Below are positions 1 through 5,729 of a DNA stretch of 5,729 bases, piece by piece. Below the pieces are notes generated by a model. It did no database searches. It was not told where the DNA came from and was given only the letters and a program-made list of their open reading frames with translations. The DNA is taken from NCBI GenBank assembly GCA_036562265.1, contig DATCKS010000566.1:1-5729 (forward strand), read 5' to 3'. The stretch comes from DASVDK01 sp036562265 [NCBI: Thermodesulfobacteriota bacterium]. Its GTDB lineage: Bacteria; DASVDK01. Within the stretch, counting starts at the first letter, position 1. Every line of letters begins with the position of its first letter. Made by a program: the position numbers and the translations under genes.

Positions 1-488
1 CGCTGGACGCGCTCATCGCCTTCGCCTTCCTGGCGGCGCTCGTCGCCGTGAGCGGGATCGACCTTCGGATCCGCGAGATCCCCGACGCGATCAGCCTGCC
101 GGGAACCTTCATCGGGCTCCTCGTCTCGCCCTGGTCGGGCCTCGTCAGCTCGCCGTCGGCGGCGCTCGTGGGGGCGCTCGCCGGCGCCGGCGGGCTCTAC
201 CTCGTGGCGGCCACGTACGAGTGGATCCGGGACCAGGAGGGGATGGGCCTCGGCGACGTGAAGCTGCTCGCCATGATCGGCGCGGTTCTCGGCTGGGAGG
301 CGCTCGTGCCGACCGTGCTCCTGGCCTCGCTGGTCGGCGCGGTGGTCGGGATCGCGCTCACGGTGGCGAAGGGGCGCAGGGACCTCGCCCTGGCGATCCC
401 GTTCGGGCCGTTCCTCGCCCTCGGCGCCGCCGTGACGCTCCTCGTCCCGGGCTGGTGGATCGCGCTCCTGGCGCGGCTTGCCGGTTGA
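1..488 (+). CDS. pilD: Prepilin peptidase (PilD/TFPP, A24 family), C-terminal part, 5' end outside window
   Basis: This is an inner-membrane aspartic protease that cleaves the leader of type IV prepilins and pseudopilins after Gly. Full-length members usually also N-methylate the new N-terminus. The open frame enters from the left edge (first full codon at base 3) and gives 161 residues up to the TGA at 486-488. Both family aspartate motifs are visible: the first in GIDLRIREIPD (fragment residues 18-28, Asp at 20) and the second in GMGLGDVKL (residues 80-88, GxGD with Asp at 85). The rest is a series of hydrophobic membrane segments, with an IPFGPFLALGA stretch at about 132-142 that is typical of the C-terminus. 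The N-terminal methyltransferase-like domain, with its cysteines if present, lies outside the window. Processed substrates are encoded downstream in the same window (PilW, FimT and PilV types). No internal start is needed: the frame stays open and PilD-like upstream of the GTG at 48. Confidence 0.93.
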   Translation, partial: LDALIAFAFLAALVAVSGIDLRIREIPDAISLPGTFIGLLVSPWSGLVSSPSAALVGALAGAGGLYLVAATYEWIRDQEGMGLGDVKLLAMIGAVLGWEALVPTVLLASLVGAVVGIALTVAKGRRDLALAIPFGPFLALGAAVTLLVPGWWIALLARLAG

Positions 489-514
489 CAGGGCGCCGGC
501 CGGTCGAAGATAAT
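485..514 (+). promoter_or_regulatory. Predicted sigma-70-type promoter for the kinase/activator operon (TTGACA-N18-GATAAT)
   Basis: A perfect -35 hexamer TTGACA lies at 485-490, and a 5-of-6 -10 hexamer GATAAT at 509-514, with an 18-base spacer. The -35 overlaps the stop codon of the prepilin peptidase (TGA 486-488). The expected start near base 521 would leave a leader of about 30 bases carrying the Shine-Dalgarno of the kinase gene. Such hexamers are rare by chance in DNA this GC-rich. The role is inferred from sequence only. Confidence 0.55.
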
Positions 515-527
515 CCGCCCGGCTTTT
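495..527 (+). terminator. Possible weak intrinsic terminator or attenuator after the prepilin peptidase gene
   Basis: GCCGGCCGG (495-503) can pair with CCGCCCGGC (515-523), forming nine pairs with one internal C-C mismatch and an 11-base loop. A TTTT run follows at 524-527. It begins 7 bases after the peptidase stop codon, as a terminator would, but the T-run is short. Its loop contains the -10 hexamer of the predicted promoter, so the two calls compete or act in turn. Confidence 0.3.
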
Positions 528-537
528 CGAGGCCACC

Positions 538-543
538 GGGGGA
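538..543 (+). promoter_or_regulatory. Shine-Dalgarno sequence of the sensor kinase gene
   Basis: GGGGGA ends 7 bases before the ATG at 551. It fixes this ATG as the kinase start. The frame is open further upstream, but that part lies inside the peptidase gene. Confidence 0.6.
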
Positions 544-550
544 ACGGCGC

Positions 551-2343
551 ATGGAGGCAGAGGGGCGCGCGTCGAGTCCCGGCGCCGCGCGAGCCGCGGC
601 GGCGCAGGCGACGGCGCCGGACGGGCCGGCGCGGCCGGCCGTGCCCCCCGCGCGCCGGCGCTTCGGGCTCAGGACCGAGATCGTCGCCAGCATCGCGATC
701 GTGCTGGTCGCGGCCCTCCTCCTGGTCGGCCTCGTCGTCACGAAGGTCATCGAGCGGATCGCGCTCGACCAGCAGGTCCGCTTCGGGGAGGCGGTCCTCC
801 AGTCGCTCCAGTACAACGTCGCGCTCGCCTTCCCGGCCGGCACGGGCGCGCTCGAGTCGCTGCGCGGCGGCCCGCTCGAGACGGCGGCCGCGCTCTACGC
901 CACCGGCGGACAGGTGCTGCGCGTCGTGGTCACCGACCGGCAGGGCGTCGTCCTGGCCGACACGGACGGCCGGGCGGTCGGCACGCGCGACGACGGCGCC
1001 GACCTCGCCCGCGCGGTGGCGGAACGCCGCCGCGTGGTGCGGTTCGAGGACCCGGGGCGGCTGTTCAACCTGGCCGACGAGCTGGCCGTGGCCGGACCGA
1101 TCGTGGTGCGGGGCGAGCCGGTCGGCGCGGCGCGCGTCACGCTCTCGCTGCGCGGCGTCCAGGAGAGCCTGTCGCGAGCCCGGTCGCTCGTGGCGCTCTA
1201 CGCGGTGGTCGACTCGGCGCTGCTGATCCTCTTCGGCGGCTACCTGTTGACGCGCCGGGTCGTGACGCCGGTTCGGCGCCTCGCCGACACGACGCGCCGG
1301 ATCGCCGAGGGGAACCTCACGGAGTACGCGCCGGTGTACTCGACCAACGAGATCGGCGAGCTGGCCGCATCGTTCAACACGATGATCGACGCGCTGGCCG
1401 AGCACCGCCGCCGCCTGGAAGAGCAGGTGGCCTCCACCGAGCGGGCCAACCAGGAGCTGGAGCGGGCCAACCGGGAGCTCAAGCGGGCCCAGGAGGAGGT
1501 CATCCGGTCGGAGAAGCTCGCCTCCGTCGGCCGCCTCGCGGCCGGCGTGGCGCACGAGATCGGCAACCCGCTCGGCGCCGTGCTCGGGTACGTCGACATC
1601 CTCCAGAAGGGGAGCGACGGCGAGGAGGCGGCCGACTGCCTGCGGCGGATCGAGATGGAGACCCGCCGCATCCAGCGGATCATCACCGATCTCCTGCGCT
1701 TCTCGCGTCCCGCCCCGGTGGAGGTGCGGCCGACGCCGCTCAACGACGTCGTGCGCGAGGCGGTCGACCTCCTCAGGCCGCAGCAGGCGCTGCGCGGCAT
1801 CGACCTCGTGACCGACCTGGCGGAGCCGTCGCCCGTGGTCCTGCTCGACCGGAACCTCATGGCGCAGGTCCTGATCAACCTCGCCATCAACGCGGCCGAC
1901 GCCATGCCGGACCGCGGAGGCGGCCGGGGGCGGGGGCGGCTCGCCATCGCCACGCGCGTGACCCGCTTCGAGTCGGGCCCCACGATGGCGGAGCTGGCGC
2001 CGCGGCGCCGGAGCGAGGACCCGCCGGGGGCGGACTTCTCGCACCTGCGCGGGTCGGCCTCGAGGCCGCGCATCAGGCGGGGCGACCTCGTGGCCGAGGT
2101 CACCGTGTCCGACACGGGCGAGGGGATTCGCCCGGAGGACCTCGGCCGCGTCTTCGACCCGTTCTTCACGACCAAGCCGCCGGGGCAGGGGACGGGGCTC
2201 GGCCTCGCCATCTGTTTGCGCATCGTCGAGTCCTTCGGCGGCCACATCGACGTCCGATCGACGCGCGGCGTCGGGACGACCGTGACCATCCTGCTGCGCC
2301 TGGCGGAGACGCCGGTGCAGCGCGCTTTTCCGGCGGGAGTGTG

Positions 2344-2344
<1 letters not shown>
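551..2344 (+). CDS. Membrane sensor histidine kinase (CACHE-like periplasmic domain, HAMP, HisKA, HATPase), probably T4P-regulating
   Basis: This 597-residue protein senses an unknown signal and phosphorylates the activator encoded next to it. In order it has: an Ala/Pro/Arg-rich cytoplasmic tail (1-40); TM1 (about 44-66); a periplasmic domain of about 145 residues with a PAS/CACHE-like VVVTDRQGVVLADTDG stretch (126-140); TM2 (about 212-233); HAMP (about 234-286); a charged coiled coil (about 285-322); and HisKA with phospho-acceptor His335 in AHEIGNPL. The ATPase domain shows an N box (NLAINAADAM, 443-452), a G1 box (DTGEGI, 521-526), an F box (FDPFFTTK, 535-542) and a G2 box (GTGLGL, 547-552). 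HEIGNPL-type kinases (HPK4 group) usually pair with NtrC-family regulators, as here. Pseudomonas PilS has six TM helices, so this is not PilS by architecture; AtoS/ZraS-like kinases fit better. An unusual stretch of about 39 residues sits between the N and G1 boxes (472-510). The stop overlaps the next ATG (TGATG). All catalytic boxes are intact. Confidence 0.93.
2335..2339 (+). promoter_or_regulatory. Shine-Dalgarno sequence of the sigma-54 activator gene
   Basis: GGGAG lies inside the last codons of the kinase gene, 4 bases before the ATG at 2344. A GTG at 2341 is in the same frame but would leave only one base of spacing, so the ATG is preferred. With the TGATG overlap this points to translational coupling of kinase and activator. 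Confidence 0.5.
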
Positions 2345-3726
<1,382 letters not shown>

Positions 3727-3735
3727 GCCCGGGGC

Positions 3736-3758
3736 GGGCCCGACCCCGGTGCGGGCCC
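3736..3758 (+). other. GC-rich stem-loop just after the activator gene, without a U-tract
   Basis: GGGCCCG (3736-3742) pairs perfectly with CGGGCCC (3752-3758) around a 9-base loop, starting 9 bases after the activator stop codon. It is followed by six A residues (3761-3766) and no T-run, so it is not a canonical intrinsic terminator on the + strand. It may stabilise the operon mRNA end or stall polymerase. Confidence 0.35.
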
Positions 3759-3779
3759 CGAAAAAAGTAGCGATCGGGA

Positions 3780-3802
3780 CGCGCCGCGCGGACAGCGGCG
3801 CG
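3780..3802. repeat. Perfect 8-bp inverted repeat upstream of the pilW promoter
   Basis: CGCGCCGC (3780-3787) and GCGGCGCG (3795-3802) form a perfect dyad with a 7-base centre. It lies about 95-117 bases upstream of the predicted pilW transcription start, a normal distance for an enhancer site of an NtrC-type activator. It could equally be an RNA hairpin or a by-product of GC content. Its sequence does not match the dyad upstream of fimT. Confidence 0.3.
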
Positions 3803-3870
3803 GGGCCTGGGGCCCCGGCTTCCCGCCGGCAGCGGGGCGTTGCCCTCCCGCGGGCGCCCGTGCCGCCGGG

Positions 3871-3886
3871 TGGCACGCCGCTTGCT
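3871..3886 (+). promoter_or_regulatory. Sigma-54 (-24/-12) promoter for pilW
   Basis: TGGCACGCCGCTTGCT matches the sigma-54 consensus TGGCACG-N4-TTGCW at every fixed position of the -24 and -12 blocks. The GG (3872-3873) and GC (3884-3885) are separated by the required 10 bases. Counting from GC as -13/-12, transcription would start near 3897, about 6 bases before the ATG at 3903. The gene for a sigma-54 activator lies directly upstream, which supports the call. A near-copy of this element sits in front of fimT. Confidence 0.75.
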
Positions 3887-3902
3887 CGTCGTCCGCCGCG
3901 CG

Positions 3903-4646
3903 ATGCCGGCACGACTGCGACCACGGGAGGCTCGGCGCGGGGAGGCGGCGGGGGTCACCCTCGTCGAGTTGGCCGTCGCCCTCGCCGTGGCGGTCGTCGT
4001 GACGCTCGGCATCTACCTCCTCTACGCGGGCGCCACCCGCTCCTTCGTGGCCCGCGACCCGGTCCTCGAGGCCCAGCGGGTCGCCCGCCTCGCCATCGAG
4101 TCGCTGACGCAGGACCTGCTTCGCGCCGGGTACGGGGTTCCGTGGCCCGCCCCGGCCATCCCCCACGCATCGGCCGACGCCGTCACCGTCGAGTACTTCA
4201 ACGACCAGGCCGACCGGTTCGAGCGGGTGCGGTACGCCCTCGACGGCGAGGGTCGGCTCGTCCGCGAGGTGCTGCGCAGGACGGGAGACGACTGGACGGC
4301 GCCGCCCGAGTCGGTGCTGAGGGAGGTCGTCGCCGAGCACGTCCGCTTCGCCGACACCGACGGCGACGGCGTGCGGGAGCCGGGCGAGGCCCCCGCGCTC
4401 GAGTTCGCCTTCTTCACGGAAGCGTCGGCGCCGGCCTCGCCGGGCGCGGACGGGCGCCTCGACGTGACCATCCCGCTCGACGCCGCCTCGGGAGACGCGG
4501 CCGCCGGGCGCCTGCGCCTGATCCGCCGCGTCGCGATCACCCTCACCGTGCGGCCGGCCGAGCCCGACCCCGTGACCGGCGCCTACCTCCACCGGACGCT
4601 TCGCGCCGAGGTCGTCCTGCGCCACGCCGGCGGGGGGCCGACGTGA
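3903..4646 (+). CDS. pilW: PilW-like type IV minor prepilin
   Basis: This 247-residue protein has a class III (prepilin) signal: a basic leader MPARLRPREARRGEAAG, a cleavage site after Gly17, the mature start VTLVE with Glu at +5, and a hydrophobic helix to about residue 42. It should be cut by the peptidase at the left of the window and sit at the pilus tip or base as a minor pilin. The pattern after the helix (LEAQRVARLAIESLTQDLLRAGYG, in two blocks over 55-78) is typical of PilW-type proteins, whose globular part is otherwise variable. Residues 151-162 form an EF-hand-like loop, DTDGDGVREPGE. The +1 residue is Val, where Phe or Met is usual. The ATG at 3903 is chosen because upstream in-frame starts (TTG 3840, GTG 3870, TTG 3882) lie in or before the promoter. 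No Shine-Dalgarno precedes it. It could instead be a GspJ-like pseudopilin, but the pilus context favours PilW. Confidence 0.82.
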   Translation: MPARLRPREARRGEAAGVTLVELAVALAVAVVVTLGIYLLYAGATRSFVARDPVLEAQRVARLAIESLTQDLLRAGYGVPWPAPAIPHASADAVTVEYFNDQADRFERVRYALDGEGRLVREVLRRTGDDWTAPPESVLREVVAEHVRFADTDGDGVREPGEAPALEFAFFTEASAPASPGADGRLDVTIPLDAASGDAAAGRLRLIRRVAITLTVRPAEPDPVTGAYLHRTLRAEVVLRHAGGGPT

Positions 4647-4887
4647 AGCGCTCCGCCCACCACCCGCCCGCGCCCTGACGGCGCGCCGATCCGTCGGTTC
4701 GGGCGACCGGGCCGGCGAGACGGCCGCAACCGGGCCTCGCGGCGCCGTTCGGGCCCGCTCGTACCTCGCAAAAAGTTCGCAGGCAGGCCAACCTGCTTGC
4801 GCGCTGCGGCCGCCCGCGCCCGGCGTGACGGCCCGGCAATTGTCGTCCAAGTTGCTGACGTGGCGAGGATATTTGACTGGAAGCACA
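4647..4887. other. Intergenic regulatory region between pilW and fimT, no gene seen
   Basis: No credible coding sequence, tRNA or rRNA is visible here. The first part (4647-4760) is very GC-rich without a canonical terminator. From about 4764 the base composition becomes more AT-rich (AAAAAG, CAATTGTC, GATATTTGAC), as expected for a promoter-proximal control region. It carries the dyad at 4778-4801. A TTGACT at 4873-4878 resembles a -35 hexamer but has no matching -10 at the right distance. Confidence 0.6.
4778..4801. repeat. Imperfect 10-bp dyad, candidate activator-binding (enhancer) site upstream of fimT
   Basis: CGCAGGCAGG (4778-4787) and CCTGCTTGCG (4792-4801) are inverted repeats around CCAA, nine of ten positions matching (the tenth is a G-T pair). 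The centre lies about 137 bases upstream of the predicted fimT start, within the usual range for sigma-54 enhancer sites. On the - strand the structure is followed by AACTTTTTG, so a minus-strand terminator is an alternative, but no minus-strand gene reads into it. Confidence 0.4.
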
Positions 4888-4899
4888 GGTCAGGTGACC
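4888..4899. repeat. Short perfect palindrome GGTCA-GG-TGACC abutting the -24 element of fimT
   Basis: Two 5-base half-sites in inverted orientation flank a 2-base centre. They end one base before the -24 TGG at 4901 and include the AGGTGA that could serve as a ribosome-binding site for the ATG at 4905. The position would suit a repressor or an accessory regulator; no family can be named. Confidence 0.3.
4892..4897 (+). promoter_or_regulatory. Shine-Dalgarno-like AGGTGA for an alternative, longer fimT start (ATG 4905)
   Basis: AGGTGA ends 7 bases before an in-frame ATG at 4905, which would give an 8-residue longer leader (180 residues in all). This ATG lies inside the -24/-12 element, so a transcript from that promoter could not use it. 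Only a promoter further upstream could make the longer form. Confidence 0.35.
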
Positions 4900-4900
4900 C

Positions 4901-4916
4901 TGGCATGGCGCTTGCT
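4901..4916 (+). promoter_or_regulatory. Sigma-54 (-24/-12) promoter for the fimT-pilV operon
   Basis: TGGCATGGCGCTTGCT matches TGGCACG-N4-TTGCW with one substitution (T for C at 4906). GG (4902-4903) and GC (4914-4915) are 10 bases apart, as required. Transcription would start near 4927, about 2 bases before the ATG at 4929. Together with the next two bases it matches the pilW element at 16 of 18 positions. Confidence 0.7.
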
Positions 4917-4928
4917 CGGTCGCCGGGC

Positions 4929-5447
4929 ATGCACACGCGTCGCTCGGCGACCGCGGCCTCGGGCTTCACGCTCATCGAGGTCGTCGTCGTCCTGACGGTC
5001 ATGGTGATCTTCATGCTGATCGCCCTGCCGAGCTTCCGGACCTGGGTGGTTCAGCAGCAGCTGCAGTCCGCCGTGGCGCAGGTCGAGGCCGACCTGCGGC
5101 TGGCGCGGATGACGGCGATCAACGAGAACGGGCCGGCGACGATCCGGTTCCAGGCGCCGCCCGGCAACGCCTACGAGGTCTTCATCGACGACGGCGCCGG
5201 CGGGGGGACCGCGCGCAACCTCCAGCGGGACGGGGGCGAGACGCTCGTCGTGTCGCGGACGCTCGATCACGGGATCGTCTTCTCGGCGGTCGACTTCAAC
5301 GGCGGGGTCGCCATGTCGTTCAACGGCCGTGGGCTCAAGGCGCTGCCGGCCACCGGGCTCGCCCAGGTCGTTCTCGAGAACCGGGACGGGACCCGGTACC
5401 GGATTCGGGTGAGCCCCGCGGGGAGCATCGATGTCTCGCGTCTGTAG
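4929..5447 (+). CDS. fimT: FimT/GspH-type minor prepilin
   Basis: This 172-residue protein (from ATG 4929) has a 12-residue prepilin leader MHTRRSATAASG, predicted cleavage after Gly12, mature start FTLIE with Glu at +5, and a hydrophobic helix to about residue 34 ending in ALPSF. The FimT/GspH pattern follows: a helix with LQSAVAQVEADLRLARMTAI (45-64), then beta strands including TIRFQ (71-75), YEVFIDDG (82-89), a FNGRG turn (131-135) and a C-terminal strand RYRIRVSPAGSIDV (156-169). The role is that of a minor pilin in pilus priming; some FimT proteins bind DNA for natural transformation. The ATG at 4929 fits the -24/-12 promoter but has no Shine-Dalgarno. The ATG at 4905 has one (AGGTGA) and remains a real alternative. 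The last 17 bases overlap pilV. GspH of a type II secretion system is the other reading; the neighbours PilV and PilW favour the pilus. Confidence 0.87.
   Translation: MHTRRSATAASGFTLIEVVVVLTVMVIFMLIALPSFRTWVVQQQLQSAVAQVEADLRLARMTAINENGPATIRFQAPPGNAYEVFIDDGAGGGTARNLQRDGGETLVVSRTLDHGIVFSAVDFNGGVAMSFNGRGLKALPATGLAQVVLENRDGTRYRIRVSPAGSIDVSRL
5420..5425 (+). promoter_or_regulatory. Shine-Dalgarno sequence of pilV
   Basis: GGGGAG lies within the end of fimT, 5 bases before the ATG at 5431. It supports this start and co-translation with fimT. Confidence 0.6.
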
Positions 5448-5729
5448 ACCCGGCGTGCGCCGCGCGGCCGCCACGAAGCGCGCTGGCTTCACCCTTCTCG
5501 AGGTGCTCGTCGCGGCGGTCATCCTCGCCGTCGGCCTCCTGGCGCTCGGCGCCGCCGAGATCACGGCGGCCGGCGCCACCGGCCGGTCGCGCGCGGTGTC
5601 GATCGCCACGGCGTACGGCGAGGAGATGATCGAGCGCATCCGCCGCAACCGCGACGAGATCGCCGCCTACAACGGCTTCGACACGCAGAACTCGACGACC
5701 CGGCCGCCCGGGGCCGGCATGCTGCAGAC
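5431..5729 (+). CDS. pilV: PilV-type minor prepilin, 5' part, 3' end outside window
   Basis: The frame starts at ATG 5431 and runs off the right edge after 99 full codons without a stop. A 19-residue basic leader (MSRVCRPGVRRAAATKRAG) precedes the cleavage site after Gly19, with mature start FTLLE and Glu at +5. The hydrophobic helix EVLVAAVILAVGLLALGAAE follows (24-43). The next block, AYGEEMIERIRRNRDEIAAY (61-80), is the helix typical of PilV, where family members show an alanine-rich stretch and then an E-R-(M/I)-R-x-N-R motif. The role is that of a minor pilin in the tip or priming complex, made as a prepilin in the inner membrane. The start overlaps the fimT end by 17 bases with a strong Shine-Dalgarno, so the two are one operon. 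More minor pilins (PilX, PilY1) are expected beyond the edge but cannot be seen. The C-terminal domain is missing from the window. Confidence 0.87.
   Translation, partial: MSRVCRPGVRRAAATKRAGFTLLEVLVAAVILAVGLLALGAAEITAAGATGRSRAVSIATAYGEEMIERIRRNRDEIAAYNGFDTQNSTTRPPGAGMLQ

Noticed and set aside
221-550. Upstream extension of the kinase frame into the peptidase gene
   Set aside because: It overlaps an intact gene, is Arg/Gly/Pro-rich, and the ATG at 551 has a good Shine-Dalgarno.
197-2245. Long open frame on the - strand over the peptidase and kinase genes
   Set aside because: It is antisense to two well-supported genes. Its translation is Arg/Ala/Asp/His-rich low complexity without domains, as GC-rich DNA produces opposite real codons.
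2341-2343. GTG as start of the activator gene
   Set aside because: It leaves one base after the Shine-Dalgarno; the ATG right after it is better placed.
3749-4678. Second + strand open frame overlapping pilW
   Set aside because: The translation is almost all Arg, Gly, Pro and Ala, a frame-shifted shadow of pilW.
4770-4801. Intrinsic terminator on the - strand (hairpin followed by AACTTTTT)
   Set aside because: No minus-strand gene leads into it, and the stem carries an A-C mismatch in that orientation. A binding-site reading fits better, though this is not excluded.
4873-4901. TTGACT as a -35 for a sigma-70 promoter of fimT
   Set aside because: No -10-like hexamer is found 16-18 bases downstream (the sequence there is GACCCT), while a strong -24/-12 element sits in that place.

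Overview
The window is a GC-rich (by eye about 70% or more) stretch of a type IV pilus (T4P) or pseudopilus locus from a bacterium that uses sigma-54. Sigma-54 usage, a PilV/PilW/FimT-type minor pilin set and an HPK4-type kinase paired with an NtrC-family activator fit a diderm such as Acidobacteriota, Myxococcota, Desulfobacterota or Methylomirabilota. The sequence alone does not decide the phylum. All supported genes lie on the + strand.

Layout: (1) 1-488, the C-terminal half of a prepilin peptidase (PilD type) with both catalytic aspartate motifs. (2) 489-550, a short gap with a near-consensus sigma-70 promoter (TTGACA-N18-GATAAT) overlapping the peptidase stop codon. (3) 551-2344, a two-TM, HAMP, HisKA/HATPase sensor kinase. 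(4) 2344-3726, its cognate sigma-54 activator (REC, AAA+, Fis-type HTH), overlapping the kinase by one base. (5) 3727-3902, a GC-rich intergenic region with hairpins, ending in a -24/-12 promoter. (6) 3903-4646, a PilW-like minor prepilin. (7) 4647-4928, a second regulatory region with a dyad and a second -24/-12 promoter. (8) 4929-5447, a FimT/GspH-type prepilin. (9) 5431 to the window end, the start of a PilV-type prepilin, overlapping fimT by 17 bases.

How it fits together (inference): the kinase and activator pair is probably transcribed from its own housekeeping promoter. The phosphorylated activator would then act on the two sigma-54 promoters just downstream, which drive pilW and fimT-pilV. 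The prepilins made would be processed by the peptidase at the left edge. This is a self-contained sensor, activator, promoter and substrate unit.

The most notable signal is the pair of -24/-12 elements. They share 16 of 18 bases (TGGCAYGSCGCTTGCTCG) but sit in different reading phases, so the match is at DNA level. Both lie so close to the prepilin ATGs that their transcripts would be leaderless or nearly so. These two ATGs are also the only ones among the four intact starts and the pilV start that lack a Shine-Dalgarno sequence. I see no wholly new gene system; the novelty is regulatory.
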